DNA of 52,819 nucleotides, from the NCBI GenBank assembly GCA_003223875.1, contig QHWY01000087.1:69720-122538 (forward strand), written 5' to 3'. Under the pieces are notes generated by a model that made no database searches, was not told the origin of the DNA, and was given only the letters and a program-made list of their open reading frames with translations. The position numbers and the translations under genes are program-made. Shown here in pieces: positions 8,877 to 17,181 of this stretch. The number at the start of each line of letters is the position of its first letter. The first letter of the stretch is position 1. This stretch comes from Acidobacteriota bacterium (GTDB lineage: Bacteria > Acidobacteriota > Terriglobia > 20CM-2-55-15).

Positions 8877-10430
8877 TTACTGCGGCGGTTTTCGGCCTTT
8901 GCCGATAGCGACAAGGAAGGTCGCGCTTTTCCCCGCGGCGTGAGGTGAGAAAAATTGTGTGACATCATCATCGAAAAACGTCAATCCGGTTGCTCCCAGA
9001 CGCAAAGCGTATGCAGCGAGATAGATCTTGCCGCCAAGCATTCCGGCCTCGAGTTGCGTTACGCGATATCCGCGATTTCCGAACACGTCGAGAATCGGAT
9101 CCAGGGGCGCGAGAAAGAACACGTCGGCTGCAGCATCGCCCGGAAGGTCTTGCTGAAGCCCAAGGTAACGCGCTTCATTGCGAAAGTTGCCGGATTTGAG
9201 CAGTTCAAGATCTGCCGTCGCTACGTGATAATAATAGGCGCCGGGAGCAAGGCCGTCGACCGCATTGATGATGAGATAAAGATTATTTAGCAGGGAGAAG
9301 CCGGGCCAGATCGGCTGTGTGGACGTTGTAAGGATGGTCAGAAGCTGATCGAGCGTGATGGGCTGCCGTTCGAATTTCCGCGTGGATCCGCGCCGCAGGA
9401 TGACTTGCTCGATGGGATCTGTCGGACCGGAGTCCCTCACTCGGCCGCCTCCTCTTGAGGCATCGCCCTGCCGGACTCGCGTTGCGCGGGCCGCCGCCCT
9501 CTCCCAGCGGGACGCGGCGCTTCGCCATTCGGCAACTTCTTCGCGAGTTTCGAGGGATGATGCCTCGTGGATCTCGCGAAGCCCCGGATAATCGATCTCG
9601 CTTTTCGAAAGTGGAATCGTCGGGAAATTCAATTTCGACAGTTCACGCGGCGTCGCAGGTGACTCGCCATTTATCCGACCGAGGCTCACCATTGAAAACG
9701 CGACCTCGCGGCTGGTATCCAAGTCGAGCAGTGCATTGACCTCGGAGTCGACGAAGCCCAATACGACCTTTGCCGGCAGCCGCAGCGCAGACGCCATCGC
9801 AAGCATGTTCGCGAGGATCGTACCGTTATCCCATCCAAAGTGACGATATGTCCGCGTCCTGTACTTCCACGAATTCCGCCAGTACGTGCCCGCACAAACG
9901 ATGATGGCCGGCGCGCGTGCGATGCTCGATTCGCTGGCCGTGGCATGGACCAAGACGCCACGAAAGTCTCCGGCTCTCAATAATCGCAAGGCAAAATCTC
10001 CCGGACTGAAATGGTAGACACCTGCTTTCCAATCCGGAAGATCGTTGCACACCAGGTACAGCTCGAATTCATACAACGCCCCAGTACAAGAAGCGGCGCG
10101 GAAGTAAATTTCGCCGCCCGCGTATGTTTTCTTTTTGGTAATACCGGCCGAAAAATACAGTATCCGGGCGAGGTCTCCGAGCGCCGGAACTTTTTCAGCA
10201 TCTCCGGGGACGCTACTGGCGCCAATCGCCGAAAGGGCAACAATGCCGGTTTGATCTGCGTCTTTCGGCAATGGATTCGGATCAATGGTCGTATAGATCT
10301 TGAAGGGAAAGGGGTGGTTCTGCCAATCAAGATAGTGCGGGCTGGCGCGGATGCTCCACTCAGAATGTTTGGTGGCATTGTGGTACTTCCATGTCCGCGC
10401 AATGTCGCGGTTCGGCGACGGCGGCATCAT
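8877..10430 (-). CDS. SagB/ThcOx-like double nitroreductase-fold oxidoreductase
   Basis: A protein of about 517 residues with two copies of the nitroreductase (FMN-dependent dehydrogenase) fold. The N-terminal copy has RTWKYHNATKHSEWS and a central YHFSPGDFALRLLR. The C-terminal copy has ILRRGSTRKFERQPITLDQL, AYYYHV and the end LRLGATGLTFFDDDV typical of SagB-type dehydrogenases. Family members oxidise azolines in peptide natural products or act on unknown substrates. No cyclodehydratase, precursor or ThcOx cluster genes are seen, so the role is open. The start at 10430 (ATG ATG) is preferred over longer readings because the N-terminal similarity begins there and a TATACT lies seven bases upstream. 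An Ala/Arg/Gly-rich linker at residues about 302-331 is encoded by a dispersed-repeat fragment (see 9436). Confidence 0.82.
   Translation of the reverse strand: MMPPSPNRDIARTWKYHNATKHSEWSIRASPHYLDWQNHPFPFKIYTTIDPNPLPKDADQTGIVALSAIGASSVPGDAEKVPALGDLARILYFSAGITKKKTYAGGEIYFRAASCTGALYEFELYLVCNDLPDWKAGVYHFSPGDFALRLLRAGDFRGVLVHATASESSIARAPAIIVCAGTYWRNSWKYRTRTYRHFGWDNGTILANMLAMASALRLPAKVVLGFVDSEVNALLDLDTSREVAFSMVSLGRINGESPATPRELSKLNFPTIPLSKSEIDYPGLREIHEASSLETREEVAEWRSAASRWERAAARATRVRQGDASRGGGRVRDSGPTDPIEQVILRRGSTRKFERQPITLDQLLTILTTSTQPIWPGFSLLNNLYLIINAVDGLAPGAYYYHVATADLELLKSGNFRNEARYLGLQQDLPGDAAADVFFLAPLDPILDVFGNRGYRVTQLEAGMLGGKIYLAAYALRLGATGLTFFDDDVTQFFSPHAAGKSATFLVAIGKGRKPPQ
9436..9526. repeat. 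dispersed-repeat module inside the SagB-like coding sequence
   Basis: CTCTTGAGGCATCGCCCTG and CCGGACTCGCGTTGCGCG match the module at 35441-35478 and at 52186-52222, and the reverse complement of 14224-14268. A GCCCTCTCCCAGCGGGA hairpin-like piece follows, as in the copies at 14317 and 17780. Here it lies between the two nitroreductase domains and is translated in frame on the minus strand as an Ala/Arg/Gly-rich linker. Confidence 0.7.
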
Positions 10431-10437
10431 GAGATCA

Positions 10438-10445
10438 AGTATAAT
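10438..10445. promoter_or_regulatory. overlapping divergent -10 elements
   Basis: On the plus strand TATAAT (10440-10445) lies 12 bases before the ATG at 10458. On the minus strand TATACT (10443-10438) lies seven bases before the ATG at 10430. The two share most of their bases, so the divergent genes would compete. Transcripts would start at or within a few bases of the start codons, that is, nearly leaderless. No good -35 was found for either; this is inference. Confidence 0.4.
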
Positions 10446-10457
10446 GAAACGGCGTTT

Positions 10458-10769
10458 ATGAAAGACACGAAGCAGAACATCCGCTATTTGGGTTTTGAAA
10501 GCATCGAAGATGGGGCGCGGAAGTTTGATTTTGCCATCACAGGGGCTGGCCGGGAATCGACACGCGTGTCCCTCGTCATACCCGCTCTGATGTTTACGGG
10601 CGTCGACAAAATCACCTTTCAAGAAAGCGCGAAAATCTGTTATGAGAAACTCCGCGTCCTACTGAACCGGGAAAAGATCGAGGCGCCTCTCCGCATTCGT
10701 CTAACGGGCGATGACATTGCCCAATTCCGCCACGTGCCACGCGGACGTCAACGCTTCCCCAAAGCGTAA
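10458..10769 (+). CDS. small hypothetical protein
   Basis: 103 residues, beginning MKDTKQNIRYLGFES, with a basic C-terminus (RHVPRGRQRFPKA). It has no signal peptide or membrane segment and no recognised motif; the central ITFQESAKICYEKLRVLL looks helical. It is preceded by a perfect TATAAT and lacks a ribosome-binding site. The methyltransferase gene begins 12 bp after it, suggesting co-transcription. A longer upstream reading of this frame runs antisense through the SagB-like gene and is not credible. The frame is supported by position between two real genes and by natural-looking composition, not by recognised homology. Confidence 0.55.
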   Translation: MKDTKQNIRYLGFESIEDGARKFDFAITGAGRESTRVSLVIPALMFTGVDKITFQESAKICYEKLRVLLNREKIEAPLRIRLTGDDIAQFRHVPRGRQRFPKA

Positions 10770-10780
10770 ACTCAGACGGC

Positions 10781-11593
10781 GTGAGTATCATCGACCCATC
10801 GGCCTTTCGTCGATTCGAACATAAAGGCTGGCAGGACATTGCATCCCGATATCATGAGGGTTTTGCGAATGTAACCACGCAATCCGTTGCGGCATTGCTT
10901 GACGCGGCTCGGGTGGGCAAAAGCACACGCGTGCTCGACGTCGCCTGCGGTCCCGGCTATGCGGCAGCAGCGGCGGCGGCGCGCGGAGCTACCGCGATTG
11001 GCGTGGATTTTTCCTCCGAAATGGTCGAGGAAGCTCGCGGCCGTTACCCGGGAATTGAATTCCGGGAAGGCGACGCTGAACAACTCGCATTTTCGAATTC
11101 GAGCTTCGACGCTCTGGTGCTGAACTTCGGGATGCTGCACCTTGCGCGGCCCGAGCAGGCTTTGGTTGAAGCATACCGGGTGCTGTTTCCTGGCGGCCGA
11201 GTTGCATTTACGGTTTGGGATGCTCCAGACAAGACGATCGGATTTGGCATCGTTCTTTCAGCCATCCAGAAATATGGCGATCTGAATGTAGCTATACCGC
11301 CTGGGCCTCCATTCTTCCGGTTTAGCGACGCAGAGGAATCGAGGCGTGTTTTGGCCGCTGCAGGTTTTGTGGATGTTGCGGTAAGTCGTGTTCCGCAGAC
11401 GTGGCATCTACCTTCGCCCGAAACGCTCTTTGACGTGATGTACAACGGTTCGGTTCGCAATGCCGCGCTCCTTCGCGCTCAAAAGCCGCGCGTATTGGAG
11501 GCTATCCGGCTTGAAATCCGTCAGATGGTAGCCCAACGCGGCAACGAACTGCCCATGCCGGCGATCCTGGCCTCAGCTGAAAAGTCAACATAG
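10781..11593 (+). CDS. class I SAM-dependent methyltransferase (UbiE/Methyltransf_11 type)
   Basis: 270 residues with a Rossmann methyltransferase core. SAM-binding motif I is VLDVACGPG (51-59), followed by the acidic loop GVDFSSEMV, motif DAEQLAFSNSSFD and the post-motif LRPGGR-like VLFPGGRVAFTVWD. This architecture is shared by small-molecule and quinone methyltransferases; the substrate is not predictable. It starts at GTG 10781, 12 bp after the small hypothetical gene, and is likely co-transcribed with it. Proximity to the SagB-like oxidoreductase on the other strand may be coincidental. Confidence 0.88.
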   Translation: MSIIDPSAFRRFEHKGWQDIASRYHEGFANVTTQSVAALLDAARVGKSTRVLDVACGPGYAAAAAAARGATAIGVDFSSEMVEEARGRYPGIEFREGDAEQLAFSNSSFDALVLNFGMLHLARPEQALVEAYRVLFPGGRVAFTVWDAPDKTIGFGIVLSAIQKYGDLNVAIPPGPPFFRFSDAEESRRVLAAAGFVDVAVSRVPQTWHLPSPETLFDVMYNGSVRNAALLRAQKPRVLEAIRLEIRQMVAQRGNELPMPAILASAEKST

Positions 11594-11642
11594 TCTAGCG
11601 GGACTAATTCAACGAAATTCCTCGTTTTTCGGTCACCTTTTC

Positions 11643-11648
11643 TATACT
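11643..11648 (+). promoter_or_regulatory. -10-like TATACT directly before the nucleotidyltransferase gene
   Basis: TATACT is followed by six bases (GGAGTT) and the ATG at 11655. Read as a promoter it would give a leaderless transcript; read as RNA, GGAG is a closely spaced Shine-Dalgarno. Both cannot serve together unless transcription starts further upstream. There is no convincing -35. Confidence 0.35.
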
Positions 11649-11654
11649 GGAGTT

Positions 11655-12404
11655 ATGGCCATTAAGCTGGAATCCCCAGCCCATGCCTTTTATGCAGAGG
11701 TTTTAAAGATCCTAAAAGAGTCCAAGTTCACCTTTATGGTGGCCGGCGGATTTGCCGTAAACGCCTACACGGGTTTACGCCGTCGGACGAAGGACATCGA
11801 TATTTTTGTCAAAGCTGGGGATTATCCGAAAATTCTCAATAAGTTCACATCGTTGGGATACAAGACGCAGGTCTCGGATGAGCGCTGGATTGCGAAGATC
11901 TTCAAAGGAAAGTTTTACGTCGACGTAATATTCGGATCATCTAACCTGGTTGCTCCGGTTACCGATGATTGGTTCAAAGATTCGAAGACCGCGAGATTTT
12001 TTAACTGCGAGGTCCGAATCCCTTCTGTGACAGACCTCATCTGGTCGAAGGTTTTTATCCAAAACCGCGAACGCTACGATGGAGCCGATGTTGCTCATCT
12101 CATACTGGTAAAGCATCAAGAAATTAATTGGGAGCGGTTGATTTGTTCAATGGAGCAGTACTGGGAAGTCTTACTCATTCATCTGTTGAACTTCCGGTTC
12201 ATTTATCCCTCGGAACGCGAAAAAATCCCGAGTTGGCTCATGCTCGAACTGCTTTCCCGCTTGAAGCATCAGTTCGAGCTACCCACGCCGAAAATGAAGG
12301 TGTGCCGTGGCAGGATGTTTTCCGTCGCCGATTACACTGTCGATGTGACTGAGCTCGGATTCGCGGACGTTGTGGAAGGGGAAAATGAGCGCAAGACCGG
12401 ATAG
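11655..12404 (+). CDS. nucleotidyltransferase-fold protein
   Basis: 249 residues. The N-terminal polymerase-beta-like nucleotidyltransferase signature is clear: AGGFAVNAYTG (GG at 31-32), then DID with D47 and D49, and a third carboxylate D90 in YVDVIFG. Proteins of this group include AbiEii-type toxins and DUF6036-like enzymes, as well as proteins of unknown activity. No AbiEi-like antitoxin gene is upstream, so a toxin role is not supported by context. The 3' end overlaps the metallophosphoesterase start by 20 bp, so the two are translated from one message and may act in the same pathway. Confidence 0.75.
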   Translation: MAIKLESPAHAFYAEVLKILKESKFTFMVAGGFAVNAYTGLRRRTKDIDIFVKAGDYPKILNKFTSLGYKTQVSDERWIAKIFKGKFYVDVIFGSSNLVAPVTDDWFKDSKTARFFNCEVRIPSVTDLIWSKVFIQNRERYDGADVAHLILVKHQEINWERLICSMEQYWEVLLIHLLNFRFIYPSEREKIPSWLMLELLSRLKHQFELPTPKMKVCRGRMFSVADYTVDVTELGFADVVEGENERKTG

Positions 12405-13116
12405 CCTTCGCGTTGCCGCTGTCGGCGACCTCCACGTCCACCAGAATTCGTCCGAAAGCCTTCAAGCGCTGTTCGACAAGATCTCTCAAACTGCGGACGT
12501 TCTAGCATTATGCGGAGACCTCACGCACCTTGGCCTGCCTAAGGAAGCCGATAAGCTCGCGGCCGATCTCCGTGCATGCCGTATTCCTGTCGTCGCCGTA
12601 CTCGGTAATCACGACCATCAAAGCGGACAGCAGGAAGAGGTCAAGAAAGTATTGCGCGCGGCAAACGTCGTGATGCTGGAAGAGGCCGAGACGTTTGAAT
12701 TGAAAGGCGTTGGCTTTGCGGGTGCCAAAGGCTTCGGCGGCGGTTTCGATAAACACATGCTGACGCCGTTCGGGGAAGATCCCATCAAACACTTCGTCAC
12801 TGAAGCGGTGAATGAATCGCTCCGGCTCGAGGTGGCTTTGAACAGCTTGCGCACCGAGAAAACTGTCGTAGTCCTCCATTACTCCCCAATTGCCGCCACG
12901 GTGATCGGAGAACCGCCGGAAATCTTCCCATTCCTTGGATCATCACGCCTGGCCGAGACCATTGATCATTTTGATGTGAACGCAGTTTTTCACGGTCATG
13001 CGCACAACGGGAGCTCCGAGGGTAAAACCGTCAAAGGAACGCCAGTGTATAACTGTTGTATGCAACTGATGGAAAAAGTGCGTCCGGACCAGCCGTATGC
13101 GCTGGTGGAGGTATAG
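12385..13116 (+). CDS. calcineurin-like metallophosphoesterase
   Basis: 243 residues with the five metallophosphoesterase blocks in order: GDLHVH (D15, H17), GDLTH (D45), GNHDH (N75, H76), LHYSPI and GHAHNG. It is a cytosolic two-metal phosphoesterase of unknown substrate (candidates include cyclic nucleotides or nucleoside phosphates). The start at 12385 was chosen because GGAAGGGG precedes it; a start 15 bases earlier lacks this. It overlaps the nucleotidyltransferase gene by 20 bp. An NTase paired with a phosphoesterase hints at adding and removing a nucleotidyl group, but that is inference. Confidence 0.88.
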   Translation: MSARPDSLRVAAVGDLHVHQNSSESLQALFDKISQTADVLALCGDLTHLGLPKEADKLAADLRACRIPVVAVLGNHDHQSGQQEEVKKVLRAANVVMLEEAETFELKGVGFAGAKGFGGGFDKHMLTPFGEDPIKHFVTEAVNESLRLEVALNSLRTEKTVVVLHYSPIAATVIGEPPEIFPFLGSSRLAETIDHFDVNAVFHGHAHNGSSEGKTVKGTPVYNCCMQLMEKVRPDQPYALVEV

Positions 13117-13176
13117 GAGGAGCAAATTAGGAAAGACATTTTGCAATTGCCTTCGAATCAGCGTCTGATTTAGTCA

Positions 13177-14145
13177 CTACCCTTCGTCCGGTGGTGCGCC
13201 AGCCATGGATGCGAGGTCCTGCGGCCGGATTTTCTCGACGTTGAACTTCACTGCGCGGTCCCGCATCGTCTTCAATACGCCTTCTATATCCGGCATCTCA
13301 CCTTTGATCCAGCGCAGCGGGTTGATTCGAGCGACCACGAAGGTTCTTAAATAAGGGCTTGTGAGGCCGCGCTCCTTCAGACGTTTGACGACGTCCGTCA
13401 CTTTTTCTTCAAGATCCAGCACCATTTCCGCCCGTTTTTCGTGGTCGCGAACAGTTTTTCGGAGCGGTTCCTCGGAGAATTCTTCAAGGCGGCGCAGAAC
13501 CGGATGATATGCGCCGCCGGCGAACGCTGGTTTTTTCTCGTAACAGAATCCCAGAGTGACGAGAGCTGCTTCTTCCAGGTAAAAGGCGAAAGCGGTTTCT
13601 TTTCGGGAATCATCCTCGTCGATGAGTCCGCGGTAAATACGCGCGACCTCGAGCGATCGTTCCTTCAAGTTATGTGCTTTTTCGGTATTCAAAGCCAGGA
13701 TCTGCCACGCCAGTTCGGTATTGGGCGCGATTAACGTCGTGATTGCCTTGGCTCCGAGCCGCCGCATGGCTTCAAGCCGGTGGCGGCCATTGGGCGTCCA
13801 GAATCCGCCATTTGGCGCCGGCACAGTAATTATCGGATCGAGGAACGTTCCCGTCTTCTCGATCACACCGGCAAGTTTTTTGTGATGAGCTTCGGAGAGA
13901 TCGCGTTGAAAAGGTGTTGGTTCGATGGAATCAATGGGAAGCACGGCAATCGCGAGCGGCGAGCCGCCCAACGGATCCCTGCACGATCCGACAATCGTTC
14001 CACCCTGCTTCTCGACCCGTGTAACAACATCGCGAATGGGCTCGGCTGAAATCTCCAGCTTGCAGTCGAGCGCGTCCAGCCCCTTGGTCTTTGGCTTCGC
14101 TTTGCGTGATGCGCGCTTGCGTTTCGCGGCTGTCTTCGAGGGCAT
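13177..14145 (-). CDS. ParB/Srx-fold domain protein without partner ParA
   Basis: 322 residues. A lysine/arginine-rich N-terminus (1-22) is followed by a ParB-type domain (about 65-170): VLPIDSIEPTPFQRD is the usual first strand and loop, and NGRHRLEAMRRLG (119-131) is the ParB box II (GERR-like) motif that binds CTP in this fold. The C-terminal half is helical with charged residues; a HTH is not obvious. No ParA and no parS-like palindrome were noticed, so chromosome segregation is not indicated; it may be one of the solitary ParB-like regulators. It is convergent with the phosphoesterase gene and divergent from the sigma-54 regulator. Confidence 0.75.
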   Translation of the reverse strand: MPSKTAAKRKRASRKAKPKTKGLDALDCKLEISAEPIRDVVTRVEKQGGTIVGSCRDPLGGSPLAIAVLPIDSIEPTPFQRDLSEAHHKKLAGVIEKTGTFLDPIITVPAPNGGFWTPNGRHRLEAMRRLGAKAITTLIAPNTELAWQILALNTEKAHNLKERSLEVARIYRGLIDEDDSRKETAFAFYLEEAALVTLGFCYEKKPAFAGGAYHPVLRRLEEFSEEPLRKTVRDHEKRAEMVLDLEEKVTDVVKRLKERGLTSPYLRTFVVARINPLRWIKGEMPDIEGVLKTMRDRAVKFNVEKIRPQDLASMAGAPPDEG

Positions 14146-14223
14146 ACCGTTGAGTCTAATTCAATATCGTCTCTCGCGGTATCTTACGCTGTGGGATAGC
14201 CCGTCGCTCTGGGATCGGGCTGC

Positions 14224-14338
14224 GCGAAGCGGGCGAACCGCGAGCCCGCTAGGGCGAAGCCTCAAGAAAAGGTTGGGGTTCGCGGGTTTCGTCAAATCCT
14301 GGAACCCTTCACCCTGCCCTCTCCCAAAGGGAGAGGGT
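14224..14338. repeat. dispersed repeat copy ending in a perfect hairpin
   Basis: The left part is the reverse complement of the CTTGAGGCTTCGCCCT / GGGCTCGCG module seen at 35441 and 52186. The right end is a hairpin with perfect 9-base arms CCCTCTCCC and GGGAGAGGG separated by AAA (14318-14338). A related pair is at 17786-17809. It lies entirely in the leader of the sigma-54 regulator gene. Confidence 0.75.
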
Positions 14339-14350
14339 ATACTTACGGGA

Positions 14351-15718
14351 GTGACCGCCCGAAAACGCAAAATTCTCGTCGTCGACGACGATCCTGGCAT
14401 CAGAGCCTCATTAGCCGTGATGTTGCATAGTTGGGGATTTGAACCCCTGCAGGCGTGTGATGCTCCGGAGGCCGCGACGATGGTCGAGCACGAAGATCCG
14501 GACATCGTGATAAGCGATGTCGTGATGCCTGAAACGTCTGGTCTGGAACTCCTAAAAAAATTGAAGTCCGGCGACCCACACCGGCCCGTATTGCTGATTA
14601 CTGCTCAAGGCAGCATCGACATGGCGGTTGAAGCCATGAAGCAAGGTGCACGCGACTTTCTCACGAAACCTCTGACGGATTTTCCGAAACTGAAATCTCT
14701 GTTGGACGACGCGGAACGCGAGATCGAGTTACGACGCAAAGCTAAGCGCCTGACAACTCGAATCGAAGTGGAAGCGGGCTCTGGTGAATTTGTCGGTACT
14801 AGCAAAGCGATGCGCGAGGTGTTTGCGCTGATTGAAAGCGTGGCCGAACGCGATGTTCCCGTCATGATCACTGGAGAAAGCGGGACGGGCAAAGAGGTCG
14901 CCGCACGAACTATCCATCGCCTGAGCCGGCGGGAGGGTAAACCGTTCGTCGCGATCAATGCCGCCGCCATTCCCGAATCCCTCATTGAGAGCGAATTGTT
15001 CGGACACGAACGAGGCTCTTTTACCGGTGCCGTCGCGACGCGGCAAGGCGTCTTTGAGCAGGCGAACGGCGGCACCCTGTTAATCGATGAAATTGCCGAA
15101 ATGCCGATGTCGCTGCAGCCGAAACTGCTGCGGGTTCTCGCGGATGGCCGCGTACGCCGGCTGGGCGGCAACTATGAATTCGAGTTTGATGTTCGCGTTC
15201 TTGCATCAACGAACCGCGATCCTACGAAAGCGATCGAAGAAGCAAGACTGCGGGAGGACCTCTATTACCGGTTGAATGTCGTTCCCTTGTCTTTGCCGCC
15301 GTTGCGGGCGCGCGCGGAGGATATTCCCCTTCTCGTCCAGCATTTCATCAACGAGTTCAACGTGAAGCACCGGCTGCAGATTATGGGCGCTACCGACGAG
15401 GCGATGGCCATGCTCAGAGCGTATCCCTGGCCTGGCAACGTTCGCGAGTTGCGCAATATCACCGAACGATCTGTAGTGCTCGCGAAGGGAGAATGGATTG
15501 AAGAAAACGCCTTGCCTCCTTACGTCCGCAGTCCCGCTCTGAGGGCGGAAAAACTGGTATTTTCTGTCGGTGAAACCACTGTTGCTGAGGCCGAGCGCGA
15601 GTTGATCCTGAGAACGCTGGAGCATGCGGGCAAGAACAAAGCAGAAGCAGCACGCCAACTCGGTGTCGACGTGAAAACCATTTACAACAAGTTGAAGGCA
15701 TACGGCATCGAGGAATGA
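14351..15718 (+). CDS. sigma-54-dependent response regulator (NtrC/GlrR type)
   Basis: 455 residues: a receiver domain (1-120) with phosphoacceptor D56 in IVISDVVMPE and K106; an AAA+ domain with Walker A GESGTGKE (175-182), sigma-54 contact loop GSFTGA (222-227, Ser in place of the first Ala of GAFTGA) and Walker B GTLLIDEI; and a Fis-type helix-turn-helix at the end (AEAARQLGVDVKTIYNKLKAYG). When phosphorylated it should remodel sigma-54 RNA polymerase. The GTG at 14351 was chosen because the receiver domain begins directly after it; longer frames run through repeat DNA. GGGAGAGGG of the repeat hairpin is the only Shine-Dalgarno-like sequence nearby. The stop overlaps the kinase start (ATGA). 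Confidence 0.92.
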   Translation: MTARKRKILVVDDDPGIRASLAVMLHSWGFEPLQACDAPEAATMVEHEDPDIVISDVVMPETSGLELLKKLKSGDPHRPVLLITAQGSIDMAVEAMKQGARDFLTKPLTDFPKLKSLLDDAEREIELRRKAKRLTTRIEVEAGSGEFVGTSKAMREVFALIESVAERDVPVMITGESGTGKEVAARTIHRLSRREGKPFVAINAAAIPESLIESELFGHERGSFTGAVATRQGVFEQANGGTLLIDEIAEMPMSLQPKLLRVLADGRVRRLGGNYEFEFDVRVLASTNRDPTKAIEEARLREDLYYRLNVVPLSLPPLRARAEDIPLLVQHFINEFNVKHRLQIMGATDEAMAMLRAYPWPGNVRELRNITERSVVLAKGEWIEENALPPYVRSPALRAEKLVFSVGETTVAEAERELILRTLEHAGKNKAEAARQLGVDVKTIYNKLKAYGIEE

Positions 15719-17181
15719 AGGTCTCAAGCAAGATCATTGCCGGATTTTTGATCCTGATGCTGGTTGCGCTTGTAGCCCTCGCAAATCAGCTTTCCGTGAT
15801 TCATCAAATGCAGGCGATCAACCACGACCTGTCGGAAATTAATATGAATGTCGCCTCGAAAGCATTGCGCATGGAACAGTTGGCCTCGATTATCGAAGAA
15901 GACTCGCGCAAATTCTTCGTAACTCGGGATGCCATTTACGAACGGCAGATCGCCGAAATCCGGCAGGAGTTTGTCAGTAACCTGGAGTTTCTGGCAAACA
16001 GTGGAAGATCGAAGAGCGTGACTTCCGAGACCGAGAAGCTCAGCCATGCGTTGGCGAATTACTCTGACGTATTCAATCGAATCAAGAGCGACGACCGAGT
16101 TTCCGATCCCGACTATCTCCCCGCGGACCTGTCCATTGCCATAGACCATCTTCATGCGCAAGCGGAGATCACTTACGAAGCGGTTAAGAGTTCAATTAGA
16201 GACCAGGTGGCGCGCGCTGCCGATGCCGGCGGGAAAGCGGAACGGATTTCATGGATAGCTGGCATTTTTTCTCTCATTCTTGGCCTGATCGTTGCTGTCG
16301 TGATCGTCGGATCGATTAACGAGCCATTGCGCAGGCTCACGCAGGGAACGCGCGCCATTGCAAAAGGGCAATTCTGGCATCGTTTGCCTGCTGATGGCCG
16401 TGACGAATTTTCCGAAGTTGCCCGGCACTTCAATTTCATGGCGGAAAGGCTGGGCGAACTCGATCAAATGAAGAAGGATTTCGTTTCACATGTTTCACAC
16501 GACCTTAAAGCGCCGCTGGCTTCCATGCGCCAGATCATGCATCTACTTCTTCAAGAAATCCCGGGAGCGCTCAATGACCAGCAAAAGGATCTTTTACGAC
16601 TGAGCTACAACAGCGCCGAGCGGCTGGCAGCCATGGTGGGCAATCTCCTCGACATCGCGCGTATGGAGGCGGGCTCGATGGAATACGAAATGGCACCGCA
16701 TAACCTGGTGCCGGTGGTCGAGAGTATCATCGAAGAATTTAATGTTCAGGCAAGGCAAAAGGGAATTCGGATGCAATTCGAGTGCGAGCTCCGCTCGGCC
16801 TTTGCCGAGTGCGATCGAGGCCGTATCGTGCAGGTGCTCGTAAACTTGTTCGAGAACGGTTTGAAATTTGCGCCATCAAACAGTGACATTGTGACGAGCT
16901 TGCGCAGTACGTCGGAAGGAATCCTCGTTGCCGTTTCCGACTTCGGCCCCGGTGTGCCCGACGAGCAAAAGGACAAGATCTTCCTCAAATTTCATCAGGT
17001 GAAGTACGGAAAGAAGGTGGCCGGACAAGGAGTCGGACTCGGTCTTGCGATCTGTAAGACCATTATCGAGGCGCACGGAGGACGGATTTGGGTCCAGGAC
17101 AATCCCGATGGCGGCAGTGTATTCTCTTTTACTTTGCGGCCGGCGGCCAGCGAGGTCCTTAAATGCGGCCAAACCGCCTAG
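15715..17181 (+). CDS. HAMP-domain sensor histidine kinase, partner of the sigma-54 regulator
   Basis: 488 residues. TM1 (7-25), a periplasmic helical sensor region (26-178), TM2 (179-200), HAMP (201-250), HisKA with H262 in SHVSHDLKAPLASM, and an ATPase domain with N-box VLVNLFENGLKFAP, G1 DFGPGVPD and G2 GQGVGLGLAI. The layout matches GlrK-like kinases of enteric bacteria, which respond to envelope state, though here the periplasmic region is not otherwise recognised. The ATG overlaps the regulator stop by four bases and the 3' end overlaps the lipoprotein gene by 19 bp, so the three proteins are translationally linked. Confidence 0.93.
   Translation: MKVSSKIIAGFLILMLVALVALANQLSVIHQMQAINHDLSEINMNVASKALRMEQLASIIEEDSRKFFVTRDAIYERQIAEIRQEFVSNLEFLANSGRSKSVTSETEKLSHALANYSDVFNRIKSDDRVSDPDYLPADLSIAIDHLHAQAEITYEAVKSSIRDQVARAADAGGKAERISWIAGIFSLILGLIVAVVIVGSINEPLRRLTQGTRAIAKGQFWHRLPADGRDEFSEVARHFNFMAERLGELDQMKKDFVSHVSHDLKAPLASMRQIMHLLLQEIPGALNDQQKDLLRLSYNSAERLAAMVGNLLDIARMEAGSMEYEMAPHNLVPVVESIIEEFNVQARQKGIRMQFECELRSAFAECDRGRIVQVLVNLFENGLKFAPSNSDIVTSLRSTSEGILVAVSDFGPGVPDEQKDKIFLKFHQVKYGKKVAGQGVGLGLAICKTIIEAHGGRIWVQDNPDGGSVFSFTLRPAASEVLKCGQTA

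Noticed and set aside
10011..10457. N-terminal extension of the small plus-strand gene
   Set aside because: It runs antisense through the SagB-like gene; only the part from 10458 is free of a better gene.
8877..11593. Azole-peptide (TOMM) biosynthesis cluster
   Set aside because: A SagB-like oxidoreductase and a methyltransferase are present, but no cyclodehydratase (YcaO) or precursor peptide.
11655..13116. Toxin-antitoxin (AbiE-type) pair
   Set aside because: The nucleotidyltransferase motif is present, but the partner is a metallophosphoesterase, not an AbiEi-like antitoxin.
13177..14145. Chromosome partitioning locus (parABS)
   Set aside because: No ParA gene and no parS-like palindrome was seen nearby.
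13925..14350. N-terminal extension of the sigma-54 regulator
   Set aside because: It covers the ParB-like gene and repeat DNA; the receiver domain begins right after GTG 14351.
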